Shown piece by piece: positions 1-10,486 of a stretch of 64,000 bases of DNA (position 1 is the stretch's first letter; each line of letters begins with the position of its first letter). The notes beneath the pieces were generated by a model. The model ran no database searches and was not told the origin of the DNA. It saw nothing but the letters and a program-made list of their open reading frames with translations. The DNA is from Paraburkholderia megapolitana. GTDB lineage: Bacteria; Pseudomonadota; Gammaproteobacteria; Burkholderiales; Burkholderiaceae. The translations under genes were made by a program, and so were the position numbers. Where the stretch lies: NCBI RefSeq assembly GCF_007556815.1, contig NZ_CP041745.1, positions 2,643,001 to 2,707,000 on the forward strand. The letters are read 5' to 3'.

Positions 1-708
1 GCCGAGCCGCTCGAGCGCCGCAACGATCTCGTCGACCCGTTGGGTCTGCGTCGCGGCATGATCGATCAAACCGTGGATCGCCAACGAAACCGGATCGTCG
101 GCGTTCGGCGCGATGCCGTAGGCGCTGAACGCCGCACGCACCGGCGCACCGTCGGCATCGATAGCCGTATCGATGCGTGCAGCAACAGGTGCCGCAGGAG
201 CAATCACACGCGCCGGATTGCCGACCGCAGTGCCACCCGCCGGCACCGGCTTCACGACGACGGCGTTCGAACCGATCTTCGCATCGTCGCCAATCACGAA
301 GCCGCCCAGCACTTTCGCGCCCGCACCGACGATCACACCGCGCCCGAGCGTCGGGTGACGCTTCGCACCCCGCGTGAGCGACGTACCGCCGAGCGTCACA
401 CCCTGATAGATCGTGCAGTCATCGCCGACTTCGGCGGTCTCGCCGATCACGACACCCATGCCGTGATCGATGAAGACGCGCCGGCCGATCGTCGCGCCGG
501 GGTGGATTTCAATGCCGGTCAGGAAACGTCCGAACTGCGACACACAGCGCGCGAGCCAGCGACGTTTGACGCGCCAGCATGCATGTGCGAACCGATGCAG
601 CACGATGGCATGCAAGCCCGGATAACACGTGAGCACCTCCCAGGCGCTGCGTGCGGCGGGATCGCGCTCGCGGATCGTGGCGATGTCTTCGCGAAGTCTC
701 GTGAACAT
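1..708 (-). CDS. cysE: Serine O-acetyltransferase, 3' end outside the window
   Basis: Transfers an acetyl group from acetyl-CoA to L-serine, giving O-acetylserine, the first step of cysteine synthesis in the cytoplasm. The 236 visible residues begin [20 protein letters not shown], the usual helical N-terminus. They then show the left-handed beta-helix of hexapeptide repeats, including the stretch [20 protein letters not shown] and the GVTLGGT motif around the active site. The ATG at 708 is the first in frame and matches the family start. No stop codon is reached before base 1, so the C-terminal tail, where cysteine feedback acts in this family, is not visible. The gene lies 197 bases downstream of trmJ on the same strand. 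Identity is very secure; only the end is unknown. Confidence 0.95.
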   Translation of the reverse strand, partial: MFTRLREDIATIRERDPAARSAWEVLTCYPGLHAIVLHRFAHACWRVKRRWLARCVSQFGRFLTGIEIHPGATIGRRVFIDHGMGVVIGETAEVGDDCTIYQGVTLGGTSLTRGAKRHPTLGRGVIVGAGAKVLGGFVIGDDAKIGSNAVVVKPVPAGGTAVGNPARVIAPAAPVAARIDTAIDADGAPVRAAFSAYGIAPNADDPVSLAIHGLIDHAATQTQRVDEIVAALERLG

Positions 709-773
709 GGCAATAACGCGTTGGTGAGAGGGGACCGCCCGCCTCCCCGGCCGATACGGTGAAGGCAAACGAC

Positions 774-799
774 AGCTGCCGGTTATCGAACCGGCAGCT
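774..799. terminator. Perfect 11-bp hairpin between trmJ and cysE
   Basis: AGCTGCCGGTT, loop ATCG, AACCGGCAGCT forms an uninterrupted 11-bp stem with a tetraloop. On the minus strand it lies after trmJ and before cysE, but only a weak T-rich tract (GTCGTTT) follows. It may therefore be a terminator, an attenuator or a processing site. The structure is seen; the function is inferred. Confidence 0.55.
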
Positions 800-905
800 T
801 TGCTTAGAACGTTTTCGGGGATTGTAGGGCGATTGTGCCAAACCTGCAGGAAGCCCACTCGGCCGGCAAGGTCGGCCGATGGCCGATAGAGAGCCGCTAC
901 GCGAA

Positions 906-1826
906 CTACTCGCCGCCCGGCGCTTTCGCTTTCAGCAGGATGTGCTTGGCGATGCCGCGCACGATGTTCACCTCTTCGCGCTCGAGGCCCGAGCGGGCGA
1001 ACAACCTCCGCAGACGCGACATCAGCTTTTTCGGGTTCGCGGGATCGAGAAACTCAAGGGCGATCAGCGCGTTCTCGAGGTGCACATACATGCGTTCGAT
1101 TTCGTCGCTGGCGGCACGCGGGCTGGCATCCTCCGCCGGCACGCCGGCCGCGCCGATCGCAGCCGCTCCCACGGCGGCCGCGTCGCCGAGGTAGGCGATG
1201 CGCAACTCATACGACAGCACCTGAATCGCCTGCGCGAGATTCAGCGAACTGTAAGCGGGGTTGGCAGGAATATGCGCGAGCGCACTGCAACGCTCGACGT
1301 CCTCGTTCGAGAGACCGGTGCGCTCGTTGCCGAACACGAGCGCGATGTCGCCGCTTGCCGCATGCTCGCGTGCCGCGCTCGCCGCTGCGCGCGGCGCCAA
1401 TTGCGGCGGGCCGTACTCGCGGGCCCGCGCGGTCAACGCCACCGACCATTGCACGCCATTCAGCGCATCGGCGAGCGTGGGCACGACGTGCGCCGACGCG
1501 AGCACATCGTCGGCGCCACTTGCCATCGCGATCGCCTCCGGATCGGACTGCACGTGCGCCACGCGCGGCGCAACCAGCACGAGCCGCGAGAAGCCCATCG
1601 TTTTCAGCGCGCGCGCGGCCGCACCGACATTGCCGGGATGGCTCGGCTCGACCAGTACGAAGCGCGTCGACGTGAAGCCGCCGCGTACCGGGCCGCCAGG
1701 GTCGGCGGTGCCCGACGCGGTGTGGGAACGTGAAGAGGAAACGGGGAATTGGGCCACGATGGCGGTCGGCGCGGGGGAAGCTGGAAAGCGGCTATGGTAG
1801 CGCCAATAGAAGGCGATCCCAACCAT
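906..1826 (-). CDS. trmJ: tRNA (cytidine/uridine-2'-O-)-methyltransferase TrmJ
   Basis: SPOUT-family enzyme that methylates the ribose at position 32 of the tRNA anticodon loop using SAM. The family landmarks are clear: [20 protein letters not shown] near residue 56, [16 protein letters not shown] in the SAM-binding knot, and [18 protein letters not shown] in the third motif. A C-terminal helical extension follows, as in TrmJ and unlike TrmL. The frame stays open far upstream through the antisense of suhB, so the longer reading is an artefact. I place the start at ATG 1826 (306 aa). This leaves about 50 poorly conserved residues before the SPOUT domain, so a GTG at 1757 is a possible alternative. 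No good Shine-Dalgarno decides between them. The gene is divergent from suhB, and their promoters must lie in the 228 bases between them. Confidence 0.85.
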   Translation of the reverse strand: MVGIAFYWRYHSRFPASPAPTAIVAQFPVSSSRSHTASGTADPGGPVRGGFTSTRFVLVEPSHPGNVGAAARALKTMGFSRLVLVAPRVAHVQSDPEAIAMASGADDVLASAHVVPTLADALNGVQWSVALTARAREYGPPQLAPRAAASAAREHAASGDIALVFGNERTGLSNEDVERCSALAHIPANPAYSSLNLAQAIQVLSYELRIAYLGDAAAVGAAAIGAAGVPAEDASPRAASDEIERMYVHLENALIALEFLDPANPKKLMSRLRRLFARSGLEREEVNIVRGIAKHILLKAKAPGGE

Positions 1827-2054
1827 TGTCAATGTGCCTGCCGGTCGGAGCATGCGGCGAAACCATCGAGAGTCGGGTAAAATCACGCCTATTCGCGCCG
1901 TCTTCGAACGTGCGCCCCGCTCTTCTTCAATTCGTCTCCGTGGCTGGAACGCGCGCCAAATCCGCGTTCCGGGTTGTTTCCAGCTGGCTTTTGCCCGCTT
2001 TTCGTCGATTCCGGTTTGCAGCTGGCACTGCACCGGCACAAAGGATCCAGTCTC

Positions 2055-2858
2055 ATGCATCCCATGCTCAACATCGCTGTCAAGGCCGCACGTCGCGCCG
2101 GACAGATCATCAACCGCGCATCGCTCGACCTCGATCTGGTTCAGGTCAGCAAGAAACAGCACAACGATTTCGTCACGGAGGTCGACAAGGCCGCCGAAGC
2201 AGCGATCATCGACACGCTGAAGACCGCCTACCCCGATCACGCCATCCTCGCCGAAGAATCCGGCCGCTCGGACAACGAATCCGAGTACGAGTGGATCATC
2301 GATCCGCTCGACGGCACCACGAACTTCATCCACGGCTTCCAGTATTACTGCGTGTCCATCGCGCTTGCGCACAAGGGCATCGTCACGCAGGCCGTCGTCT
2401 ACGATCCGACCCGCAACGACCTCTTCACCGCCTCGCGCGGCCGCGGCGCGTTCCTGAACGACCGCCGCATCCGCGTCGGCCGTCGTGACCGCCTCGCCGA
2501 CGGACTGATCGGCACCGGCTTTCCGTTCCGCGACAAGGAAGGTCTCGGCGCATACAGCAACCTGTTCGAGGAAATGACCAAAGCCTGCGCGGGCCTGCGT
2601 CGCCCGGGCGCCGCCGCGCTCGATCTCGCGAACGTGGCCGCCGGCCGGCTCGACGGCTTCTTCGAACAGGGCATCAACGCCTGGGATATGGCTGCGGGCA
2701 GCCTGCTGATCACCGAAGCGGGTGGTCTGGTCGGCAACTACACCGGCGACTCGGACTTCCTGCACATCGGCGAGATCGTCGCGGGCAATCCGAAGCTGTA
2801 CGCGCAGATGGTGCCGATCCTGTCGCGCCATAGCCGCACGAAGCAACAGGCGGCCTGA
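2055..2858 (+). CDS. suhB: Inositol-1-monophosphatase / Nus-factor SuhB
   Basis: Mg2+-dependent inositol monophosphatase family. In enterobacteria SuhB also joins the rRNA antitermination complex; whether that holds here is inference. The protein (267 aa) shows the two family signatures: [13 protein letters not shown], carrying the metal-binding aspartates, and [15 protein letters not shown] near the C-terminus. EESG upstream provides another metal ligand. ATG 2055 is preceded by AAGGATC at a usable distance and gives the standard N-terminus [16 protein letters not shown]. An upstream in-frame ATG at 1974 would add an unconserved leader and is rejected. The gene is monocistronic, transcribed away from trmJ, and ends 15 bases before a strong terminator. 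Confidence 0.95.
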   Translation: MHPMLNIAVKAARRAGQIINRASLDLDLVQVSKKQHNDFVTEVDKAAEAAIIDTLKTAYPDHAILAEESGRSDNESEYEWIIDPLDGTTNFIHGFQYYCVSIALAHKGIVTQAVVYDPTRNDLFTASRGRGAFLNDRRIRVGRRDRLADGLIGTGFPFRDKEGLGAYSNLFEEMTKACAGLRRPGAAALDLANVAAGRLDGFFEQGINAWDMAAGSLLITEAGGLVGNYTGDSDFLHIGEIVAGNPKLYAQMVPILSRHSRTKQQAA

Positions 2859-2873
2859 CGCGCCACACATAGC

Positions 2874-2899
2874 AAGGCGGCTGCGGCCGCCTTTTTGTT
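2874..2899 (+). terminator. Rho-independent terminator of suhB
   Basis: AAGGCGGC, loop TGCG, GCCGCCTT, continuing into a run of five T on the plus strand. It sits just after the suhB stop codon and before lplT. Confidence 0.85.
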
Positions 2900-3033
2900 A
2901 TGCGCGGCGGGTGCAACGGCTCGTCGCCATGCAAGTCACGCTACGCTGTGCCGCGCGCTAACCGGTTGCGGCGGTCGTTCCCGGCCCGCTGCGCCGCGCA
3001 CACACTCTCTCGCGCTGTGTTCCAATCCGGTTC

Positions 3034-4332
3034 ATGAAAAAAGGCTTTTACACGATCATCGCGGCGCAGTTCGTGTCGTCGCTGGCGGACAACGCGCTGT
3101 TGATCGCGGCGATCGCACTGCTGACCGTGATCCAGTCGCCCGCATGGATCACGCCGCTGCTGCAGATCTTCTTCACGATCTCGTACGTGCTGCTCGCGCC
3201 GTTCGTCGGCGCGTTCGCCGATGCGCTGCAAAAGCGCCACGTGATGTTCTTCTCGAACGCGCTGAAAGCGATTGGTTGCCTGCTGATGATCGGCGGCGTG
3301 CATCCGATGATCGCGTACGGCGTGGTCGGCTTCGGAGCGGCTGCTTACTCGCCGGCGAAGTACGGCATTCTGACGGAGCTGCTGCCGCCCGACCGCCTGA
3401 TCGCGGCGAACGCCTGGCTCGAGTCGGCCACCGTGCTGTCGACGATCGTCGGCACGATGCTCGGCGGCGCACTGATCAGCAACTACGCGATTAATTTCGT
3501 CGCGCACGCGCATCTCCTGCTGATTCACTCCGCTGCGGACCTCGCGATGTTCGCCGTCATGGTTACGTATGCGATCGCCGCGGCCATCAACTTCGGCATT
3601 CCCGACACCGGCGCGCGTTATCCGAACCGGCTCAAGGAGCCGCGCAAACTGGTCGGCGATTTCGTGCGGTGCTTCAACGTGTTGTGGGCGGACAAGCTCG
3701 CGCAGATCGCGCTGTGGGTGACGACCCTGATGTGGGGCGGCGCCGTGACGCTGCAACTGCTCGTACTGAAATGGGCCGACGTGAACCTTGGCTTGTCGCT
3801 GTCGAAGGCCGCGGTCATGCAGGGTGTCACCGGTCTCGGCATTGCGGTCGGTGCCGCGGCGGCCGCCGCGTGGATTCCGTTGCGCGGTTCGCTGCGTGTG
3901 CTGCCCATCGGCATATTGACCGGTCTCGTCGCGATCGCGATGGCGTTCTACAGCAAGGGGCTCTTTCCGCTCGGCAGCGGGATCCGCGTGGGTCCGTTCA
4001 TCGCGCCGCTCTACATCGTGTTCGCCTATCCGCTAATGATCCTGCTCGGTGCGCTCGCGGGCTTTTTCATCGTGCCGATGAACGCGCTGTTGCAGCATCG
4101 CGGGGCAACGCTGCTGTCGGCGGGGCATTCCATCGCGGTGCAGAACTTCAACCAGAATCTCGCCGTGCTACTGATGCTCGGCGCCTACGCGTTGTTGCTC
4201 ACGGCGAAGATGCCGGTGCAATGGATCATCGTCGTATTCGGTTCGTTCATCACTGTGATGATCTGGCTCGCTAAACGGCGCAGTGTGGCAAACGCGCGGC
4301 GCACGGATATGCGGGCGTTGATCGGCGAGTGA
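3034..4332 (+). CDS. lplT: Lysophospholipid transporter LplT
   Basis: Major facilitator superfamily flippase of the inner membrane that brings lysophospholipids to the cytoplasmic face for re-acylation. The 432-aa product begins MKKGFYTIIAAQFVSSLADN, the characteristic LplT start. It has about 11-12 hydrophobic segments, a loop FADALQKRHVMF after the second or third helix, and a positively charged C-terminus (AKRRSVANARR). The ATG at 3034 fits the family start. The gene follows suhB after a terminator and precedes mutS by 149 bases on the same strand. The acyltransferase (Aas) fused or adjacent to lplT in enterobacteria is not present here. Assignment rests on family recall; other MFS members are less similar. 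Confidence 0.9.
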   Translation: MKKGFYTIIAAQFVSSLADNALLIAAIALLTVIQSPAWITPLLQIFFTISYVLLAPFVGAFADALQKRHVMFFSNALKAIGCLLMIGGVHPMIAYGVVGFGAAAYSPAKYGILTELLPPDRLIAANAWLESATVLSTIVGTMLGGALISNYAINFVAHAHLLLIHSAADLAMFAVMVTYAIAAAINFGIPDTGARYPNRLKEPRKLVGDFVRCFNVLWADKLAQIALWVTTLMWGGAVTLQLLVLKWADVNLGLSLSKAAVMQGVTGLGIAVGAAAAAAWIPLRGSLRVLPIGILTGLVAIAMAFYSKGLFPLGSGIRVGPFIAPLYIVFAYPLMILLGALAGFFIVPMNALLQHRGATLLSAGHSIAVQNFNQNLAVLLMLGAYALLLTAKMPVQWIIVVFGSFITVMIWLAKRRSVANARRTDMRALIGE

Positions 4333-4481
4333 GCATACGTTTGTCCGCAGGAACAGGCGAAAGCCGGAACAACCAACGTAAGCGGTACAGGCACCGCAAC
4401 CGGCCGTCCGGCCAGGTCCCCGCCGCCGACGCGGCGAGTTAAACTCACGCCCTGAACACTCACGCAAGAAAGATACCGAGG

Positions 4482-7166
4482 ATGGGCACTCAAATCGCAG
4501 CAGTCGACGCCAAAGCCAGCGAAGCGGCACAGCACACACCAATGATGCAGCAGTACCTGCGCATCAAGTCGGAACATCCCGGCACGCTCGTGTTCTACCG
4601 GATGGGCGATTTCTACGAACTCTTCTTCGACGATGCCGAGAAGGCGTCGCGCCTGCTCGATCTGACGCTGACGCAGCGCGGCGCATCGGCGGGCAATCCG
4701 ATCAAGATGGCCGGCGTGCCCTATCACGCCGTCGAGCAATATCTCGCGAAGCTCGTGAAGCTCGGCGAGTCGGTCGCAATCTGCGAACAGATCGGCGATC
4801 CGGCCACGTCGAAGGGCCCGGTCGAACGCAAGGTCGTGCGCGTCGTCACACCCGGCACGCTCACCGACGCCGCCCTGCTCTCCGACAAGAACGATGTCTA
4901 CCTGCTCGCCGTGTGTGTCGGTCACAACCGGCGCGGCGTCGCGACCGGTCTCGGCCTTGCGTGGCTCAATCTGGCAAGCGGCGCACTGCGGCTCGCCGAA
5001 ATCGCCCCCGATCAGGCGGCAACCGCGCTCGAACGTATCCGTCCCGCCGAAATCCTCGTTGCCGATACCGGCGCCGACGCCAACGCATGGACGCCACCCG
5101 CCGGCTTCGGTGCGCTAACCCGCGTGCCGGTCTGGCACTTCGATACCGTGTCGGGCACCCAGCGGTTGTGCGACCAGCTCGGTGTGGCGAGCCTCGAAGG
5201 CTTCGGCGCGCATTCGCTGTCGAGCGCCTGCGGCGCAGCGGGCGCGCTACTGCTCTACGCAGCGGCAACCCAAGGCCAGCAACTGCGCCACGTGCGCAGT
5301 CTCAAGGTCGAATACGAATCGGAATACATCGGGCTCGATCCGGCCACGCGTCGCAATCTCGAACTCACCGAAACGCTGCGTGGCACTGAATCGCCGACGC
5401 TGTGCTCGCTGCTCGATACCTGCTGCACGACGATGGGTAGCCGGCTGCTGCGTCACTGGCTGCATCATCCGCCGCGTCATGCAGCAATCGCCCAGGCGCG
5501 CCAGCAAGCAATCGGCGCACTGCTCGACGCACCACCAGGCGCGGGCGTCGACGCATTGCGCAGTGCGTTGCGACCTATTTCCGACATCGAGCGGATTACC
5601 GGGCGGCTCGCGTTGCTGTCGGCGCGGCCACGCGATCTGTCCAGCCTGCGCGACACATTCATCGCGCTTCCCGAACTGCGTGCCCAGCTCGCGGCCGTCA
5701 CGGCAGGCGCCGAGTCGCTGGCTCGCATTGATGCCGCACTGGAACCCCCTGCGCCCTGCGTCGACCTGTTGCGCCAGGCCGTGGCGGAAGAGCCCGCGGC
5801 GATGGTTCGCGACGGCGGTGTGATCGCCCGCGGCTACGATGCCGAACTCGACGAATTGCGCGATATCTCGGAGAACTGCGGACAGTTCCTGATCGATCTC
5901 GAAACGCGCGAACGTGCGCGCACCGGCATCGGCAACCTGCGCGTCGAATACAACAAGGTGCATGGCTTCTATATCGAAGTCACGCGCGGCCAGACCGACA
6001 AGGTGCCCGACGACTATCGGCGGCGCCAGACGCTGAAGAACGCCGAGCGCTACATCACGCCCGAGCTGAAAACCTTCGAAGACAAGGCGTTGTCCGCGCA
6101 GGAACGCGCTCTCGCCCGCGAGCGCTCGCTCTACGACGCGCTGCTGCAGGCGCTGCTGCCGTTCATCGCGGACTGCCAGCGGGTCGCCTCGGCACTCGCC
6201 GAGCTCGATCTGCTCGCCACCTTCGCGGAACGGGCGCGTGCACTCGACTGGGTCGCGCCGACCTTCTCGGAAGCCGCCGGCATCGAGATCGAACAGGGAC
6301 GTCACCCGGTCGTCGAAGCCCAGGTCGAACAGTTCATCGCCAACGACTGCACGCTGAGCCCCGAGCGCAAGCTGCTGCTGATCACCGGCCCGAACATGGG
6401 CGGTAAGTCGACATTCATGCGACAGACCGCGTTGATCGCACTAATGGCCTATGTCGGCAGCTATGTGCCCGCGCGGCGCGCGATGTTCGGGCCGATCGAT
6501 CGCATCTTCACGCGGATCGGCGCCGCCGACGATCTGGCCGGCGGCCGTTCGACCTTCATGGTGGAGATGACGGAAGCGGCCGCGATCCTGAATGACGCGA
6601 CACCGCAAAGCCTCGTGCTGATGGATGAAATCGGACGCGGCACGTCGACGTTCGATGGCCTTGCGCTCGCCTGGGCGATCGCGCGGCATCTGCTCGCCCA
6701 TAACGGCTGCCATACGCTGTTCGCGACGCACTACTTCGAGCTCACGCAACTGCCCGGCGAATTTCCGCAGGCCGCCAACGTGCATCTGTCGGCGGTGGAA
6801 CACGGGCATGGCATCGTGTTTCTGCATGCCGTCAACGAAGGCCCCGCGAACCAGAGCTACGGGCTGCAGGTCGCGCAGCTGGCAGGGGTGCCCGCAGCGG
6901 TGATCCGCGCTGCGCGCAAGCATCTTGCGCATCTCGAACAGCAGTCGGCGGGCCAGCCGGCGCCACAGCTCGACCTGTTCGCCGCGGCGCCGATGCTTGA
7001 AGATCGCGACGACGACGAGCCGCCCGCGCAGGCGGTCGATCCGGCAACCCAGGCGCTGGTCGAGCGCTTGCGCGCGATCGATCCGAACGAGCTGCGCCCG
7101 CGCGACGCACTCGATCTCCTGTATGAATTGCGCGAACTGGCCGCCCCGCCGGATGCGGACCGTTGA
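4482..7166 (+). CDS. mutS: DNA mismatch repair protein MutS
   Basis: Recognises mismatches and small loops and starts methyl-directed repair with MutL. The 894-aa product is slightly longer than E. coli MutS (853 aa). In order it shows the mismatch-recognition domain with [19 protein letters not shown] (Phe and Glu of the mismatch-contacting F-x-E motif), the connector, core, lever and clamp domains, then the ABC-type ATPase with Walker [14 protein letters not shown] (residues 636-648), the stretch [14 protein letters not shown], Walker [14 protein letters not shown] and the histidine switch FATHYFEL. An acidic tail precedes the C-terminal tetramerisation region. ATG 4482 gives the family start. 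The last 14 bases overlap the next gene's start codon region, so the two are probably co-transcribed. Confidence 0.97.
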   Translation: MGTQIAAVDAKASEAAQHTPMMQQYLRIKSEHPGTLVFYRMGDFYELFFDDAEKASRLLDLTLTQRGASAGNPIKMAGVPYHAVEQYLAKLVKLGESVAICEQIGDPATSKGPVERKVVRVVTPGTLTDAALLSDKNDVYLLAVCVGHNRRGVATGLGLAWLNLASGALRLAEIAPDQAATALERIRPAEILVADTGADANAWTPPAGFGALTRVPVWHFDTVSGTQRLCDQLGVASLEGFGAHSLSSACGAAGALLLYAAATQGQQLRHVRSLKVEYESEYIGLDPATRRNLELTETLRGTESPTLCSLLDTCCTTMGSRLLRHWLHHPPRHAAIAQARQQAIGALLDAPPGAGVDALRSALRPISDIERITGRLALLSARPRDLSSLRDTFIALPELRAQLAAVTAGAESLARIDAALEPPAPCVDLLRQAVAEEPAAMVRDGGVIARGYDAELDELRDISENCGQFLIDLETRERARTGIGNLRVEYNKVHGFYIEVTRGQTDKVPDDYRRRQTLKNAERYITPELKTFEDKALSAQERALARERSLYDALLQALLPFIADCQRVASALAELDLLATFAERARALDWVAPTFSEAAGIEIEQGRHPVVEAQVEQFIANDCTLSPERKLLLITGPNMGGKSTFMRQTALIALMAYVGSYVPARRAMFGPIDRIFTRIGAADDLAGGRSTFMVEMTEAAAILNDATPQSLVLMDEIGRGTSTFDGLALAWAIARHLLAHNGCHTLFATHYFELTQLPGEFPQAANVHLSAVEHGHGIVFLHAVNEGPANQSYGLQVAQLAGVPAAVIRAARKHLAHLEQQSAGQPAPQLDLFAAAPMLEDRDDDEPPAQAVDPATQALVERLRAIDPNELRPRDALDLLYELRELAAPPDADR

Positions 7167-8424
7167 CCTGCGGTTTGCTCCCTGTCCGCGCCTGCTCTTG
7201 CAGGCGCGTCGCAGCGACGCCGCACGCGTCGTCGTTGCCGCGGCATTAGCTGCAGTCTGCAGCTTGACGCTGGCATCAGCGGCAAACGCCGCGCCATCGC
7301 GCTACTCGTTCGCGGTGATCGGCGGAACCATGCAGGACATCGCCGACGAAGCGCCCACGCAGAAACTCATCGATGCGATCGGCCGCGATCCGCAGATGTC
7401 GTTCATCGTCTACGACGGCAATCTGAAAAGCTCGAAGGAAGCATGCCGCGACTCGCTTTACGAGCGACGCCAGGCATTGCTCGAAGCCGCACGCCCGGCG
7501 CTGGTCTTCATCCCGGGGCAGCACGACTGGATGGATTGCGGCGGCGCCTCGGCGGGCGGCTTCGATCCAGTCGAACGACTCGACCAGTTGCGCCAGACGC
7601 TGTTCGCGGAAAGCTCGTCGATGGGACAGAATCCGCTTCCGCTCACACGCGAAAGCGAAGTGTCGCGTTTTCGGCCGTATCGCGAGAACGTCCGCTGGCA
7701 GATCGACGACACGGTATTTATCGGCTTGAACGCACCGAGCCCGAACAATCATTATCTGAACGCGGGCGGACGCAACGGGGAATTCGAAGACCGCGTCATC
7801 GCCAACGGCTTCTGGCTGGAACACGCGGCGGAATATGCGAAACGCCGCGAAGCGCGGGCGATCGTCATATTCATTCAAGGCGATCCCGATCCGGAACGTT
7901 ATGAACGGCCGGAACGGTTCGCGTGGCTGCGCTTTGGACGCAACCCGCGCCGCGATGGCTTTCTGGAATTCAAACGGAGTCTGGTGAAGCTTGCGCAGAT
8001 CTTTCGCGGTCCGGTGCTCGTCATTCACGAAAATAACGAACCGCTGGCAGGCGGCTTCCTGATCGATCAGCCGCTGCGCAACGACAAGGGCGCCCTGGTG
8101 ACGAACCTCACGCGCATCGCATTCGCGCCACGCGACCGGCTCAACCAGTGGGTTCAGATCGATGCGGATCTGGCGCGGCGACCGCCGTTCCGGGTGACGG
8201 TTCGCGACGTACCGAAAAATCTGCCGGCGTTGCCGGCGTCGGTGCCGCAGATGCCATCGCACGACGAGGAACCTGCGGTGCCGATGGTGCCTTCGATGCC
8301 TGAAGTACCGGCGCCGGGCGCACCGGCAATGTCGTTACCCGACGATGAAAGCGCTGGAAATCGCGCGGCGAGTGCACCGCCGGCGCCACCGCAACCAGCA
8401 AGCTCAGTGGAGCGTGGGCCCTGA
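7153..8424 (+). CDS. Exported calcineurin-like phosphoesterase family protein with degenerate metal motifs
   Basis: Function unknown. The 423-aa product starts at ATG 7153, inside the end of mutS (14-bp overlap). Residues about 20-42 are hydrophobic and end in ASAANAAPS, a good signal peptidase I site, so the mature protein is probably periplasmic. The fold resembles a family of beta-proteobacterial calcineurin-like phosphoesterases: [10 protein letters not shown], then [11 protein letters not shown] (residues 84-94), then [11 protein letters not shown] (119-129). In active relatives I would expect GD and PGDN at the last two places. Here they read DG and PGQH, so key metal ligands appear lost. 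The last 80 residues are Pro/Ala-rich and low in complexity. Its tail overlaps the end of slyD on the other strand by 21 bases. The fold is inferred; a pseudoenzyme is a reasonable guess. Confidence 0.7.
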   Translation: MRTVDLRFAPCPRLLLQARRSDAARVVVAAALAAVCSLTLASAANAAPSRYSFAVIGGTMQDIADEAPTQKLIDAIGRDPQMSFIVYDGNLKSSKEACRDSLYERRQALLEAARPALVFIPGQHDWMDCGGASAGGFDPVERLDQLRQTLFAESSSMGQNPLPLTRESEVSRFRPYRENVRWQIDDTVFIGLNAPSPNNHYLNAGGRNGEFEDRVIANGFWLEHAAEYAKRREARAIVIFIQGDPDPERYERPERFAWLRFGRNPRRDGFLEFKRSLVKLAQIFRGPVLVIHENNEPLAGGFLIDQPLRNDKGALVTNLTRIAFAPRDRLNQWVQIDADLARRPPFRVTVRDVPKNLPALPASVPQMPSHDEEPAVPMVPSMPEVPAPGAPAMSLPDDESAGNRAASAPPAPPQPASSVERGP

Positions 8425-8946
8425 TTTGCCTTCGGCGTCTTCGTCGTCATCTTCATCGATGATTTCGAGGCCGTCCGCGCCGTGCGCGTGTTCGTGCTGG
8501 ATTTCGTCTTCGGTGGCGGGGCGCACTTCCTTGACGGTCAGCGCAAAACGCAGCGCCATGCCCGCGAGCGGATGATTGCCGTCGAGCACGACCTTGTCTT
8601 CCGCCACGTCCGTGACAGTATAGATCAGCGAATCGAGATCTTCATCGCCTTCTTCCGGCGTGCCTTCGAACTGCATGCCGATTTCGAGCGGCTCGGGAAA
8701 GCGGGTGCGCGGCTCGATCTTCACGAGGTCCGGGTCGTACTCGCCGAATGCGTCCTGCGGTTCCAGCTGAACCTCGGTTGCGAAGCCCGGTTCATGGCCG
8801 TCGAGCTCTTTCTCGATCTTGGGGAACGTGCCATCATAGCCGCCGTGCAGATAGACCATCGGCTCGTCGTTTTCCTCAATCAGATTGCCCTGCGCATCCG
8901 ATAGCTTGTACGCGACAGATACGACGGTGTTCTTTACGATTTTCAT
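8404..8946 (-). CDS. slyD: FKBP-type peptidyl-prolyl isomerase, SlyD-like
   Basis: Cytoplasmic chaperone and prolyl isomerase. The 180-aa product shows a split FKBP domain: YKLSDAQGNLIEENDEPMVYLHGG, then an IF (insert-in-flap) domain beginning around GHEPGFATEVQLEPQDAFGE, then the FKBP return strand HPLAGMALRFALTVKEV. The C-terminus is acidic with only a few histidines (EIQHEHAHG), so it lacks the long Ni-binding His-rich tail of E. coli SlyD and may not be a strong nickel store. ATG 8946 has CTGGAGAG just upstream and yields MKIVKNTVVSVAYKL, the family start. The gene is divergent from roxA with only 32 bases between the two start codons, and its 3' end overlaps the preceding gene by 21 bases. 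Confidence 0.9.
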   Translation of the reverse strand: MKIVKNTVVSVAYKLSDAQGNLIEENDEPMVYLHGGYDGTFPKIEKELDGHEPGFATEVQLEPQDAFGEYDPDLVKIEPRTRFPEPLEIGMQFEGTPEEGDEDLDSLIYTVTDVAEDKVVLDGNHPLAGMALRFALTVKEVRPATEDEIQHEHAHGADGLEIIDEDDDEDAEGKSGPTLH

Positions 8947-8978
8947 TCGACTCTCCAGAATACAAGCCACATTATACG

Positions 8979-10253
8979 ATGCCGAGGCGCCCCCTTGACC
9001 ACCCAGCCGGCACGGCTGAGGCTGCTGTTCCAGTGCCCCGCCTTCGTGCCGGATCGCCCACCACGCGCCGTGCCGAATCGCAATCGCTCACGCCTTCACC
9101 CGATCGCCCGACACCACTACTCGGCAATCTGAGTCCGTCGCAATTTATGCGCCGGTACTGGCAGAAAAAGCCGCTGCTTATCCGTCAGGCGATTCCGCAG
9201 ATTGCCGCGCCGCTGTCGCGCGACGAGCTCTTCGAGCTCGCCGGGCTCGACGATGTAGAGGCGCGTCTCATCACACACTTTCGTAACAAGTGGCAACTGG
9301 AACACGGGCCATTCGAGCCGGACGAACTGCCGTCCGTCAAACAGCGCGCGTGGACGCTGCTCGTCCAGGGCGTCGATCTGCACGACGATCGCGCGCGTGC
9401 GCTGCTGGACCGGTTCCGTTTCGTTCCCGATGCCCGCCTCGACGATCTGATGATCTCGTACGCAACCGATGGCGGCGGCGTCGGTCCGCATTTCGATTCC
9501 TACGATGTGTTCCTGCTGCAGGTACACGGCAAGCGTCGCTGGCGGATCGGTGCGCAGCGGGACCTGTCGCTGCAAGAAGGCGCGCCGCTGAAAATCCTCG
9601 AGCACTTCGAGCCCGATGAAGAATGGCTGCTCGAACCCGGCGACATGCTGTACCTGCCGCCGCATCTTGCCCACGACGGCATCGCCGAAGGCGAATGCAT
9701 GACCTGTTCGATCGGCTTTCGCGCCCCGTCGCACGGCGAACTCACGTCGCAATTCCTGTATCACCTCGCCGAATCGGGCCAGACTTCGGGACGCGCCGGC
9801 GACCTGTATCGCGACCCGCAGCAGCCCGCCGTCGAGCATCCCGGCGAACTGCCTGCAGCGCTCGTGGCACAGGTGAGCAAGACCCTCGCGAAGATCCGCT
9901 GGGACGAGCGCGACATTGCGTCGTTTCTCGGCACCTACTTGAGCGAGCCCAAGCCGTCGGTCGTTTTCGACCCGCCCGCGCGGCCAGTCAGCGAGCAGCG
10001 TTTTATCGCGCTCGCAGCGAAGTCGGGGGTACGCCTCGATCGTAAGACCCTCCTGCTATACGATCGTCGCGCATATTTCATGAATGGAGAAGAAAACTCG
10101 CTGGCAAATGTGAAAAAATGGCTGCCTGAATTCGCAGATAATCGATCTTTGAGTGCGAAACGCTTTGTAACACTCTCAGGCGATTCATCGGTGACAGCAC
10201 TGCTACACGAGTGGTATTGTGCGGGCTGGGTGCAAGTGGGCGAGCTTGCGTGA
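8979..10253 (+). CDS. roxA: JmjC/cupin ribosomal protein oxygenase, RoxA (YcfD) type
   Basis: Predicted Fe(II)- and 2-oxoglutarate-dependent arginine hydroxylase; in E. coli the family modifies ribosomal protein L16. The 424-aa product has FMRRYWQKKPLLIRQAIP (the family entry motif), then the metal triad PHFDSYDVFLLQVHGKRRW with H171 and D173, and YLPPHLAHDG with H232 as the likely third ligand. A winged-helix-like C-terminal region ends in ALLHEWYCAGWV. The start is uncertain: ATG 8979 gives about 50 residues before the conserved domain, and no internal ATG fits better. Cupin superfamily membership is sure; the L16 substrate is inferred from family. Confidence 0.85.
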   Translation: MPRRPLDHPAGTAEAAVPVPRLRAGSPTTRRAESQSLTPSPDRPTPLLGNLSPSQFMRRYWQKKPLLIRQAIPQIAAPLSRDELFELAGLDDVEARLITHFRNKWQLEHGPFEPDELPSVKQRAWTLLVQGVDLHDDRARALLDRFRFVPDARLDDLMISYATDGGGVGPHFDSYDVFLLQVHGKRRWRIGAQRDLSLQEGAPLKILEHFEPDEEWLLEPGDMLYLPPHLAHDGIAEGECMTCSIGFRAPSHGELTSQFLYHLAESGQTSGRAGDLYRDPQQPAVEHPGELPAALVAQVSKTLAKIRWDERDIASFLGTYLSEPKPSVVFDPPARPVSEQRFIALAAKSGVRLDRKTLLLYDRRAYFMNGEENSLANVKKWLPEFADNRSLSAKRFVTLSGDSSVTALLHEWYCAGWVQVGELA

Positions 10254-10322
10254 GCCTGTCCGCCTGTAATACCGTACTCTGAAAATTTGTATGAGAAAGA
10301 CAACGTATTGACCCCGGATTTG

Positions 10323-10351
10323 TCGACGGTCTGTACGAAAGTGCATATAAT
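10323..10351 (+). promoter_or_regulatory. Candidate sigma-70 promoter of the Ala-rich lipoprotein gene
   Basis: A perfect TATAAT at 10346-10351 lies 17 bases after TCGACG (10323-10328), a 4/6 match to TTGACA. It is 135 bases upstream of the lipoprotein start. The long leader could carry further control, but I saw no known riboswitch in it. Confidence 0.5.
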
Positions 10352-10486
10352 TTCCGCCCAAGCCGTAGGGAAGATTCACGCTCATGCATGAAGTGCATCT
10401 CCACCAGCGGCCCAGGTCGGTGTTGGAGCACATTACCGGTAATATTTTGCGCTGTTGCTTACCTTTAACCATAAAAGGACGTGATC

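Noticed and set aside
906..2870. A 654-residue reading of trmJ
   Set aside because: The extra 348 residues are antisense to suhB. Only the part from 1826 leftward shows SPOUT motifs.
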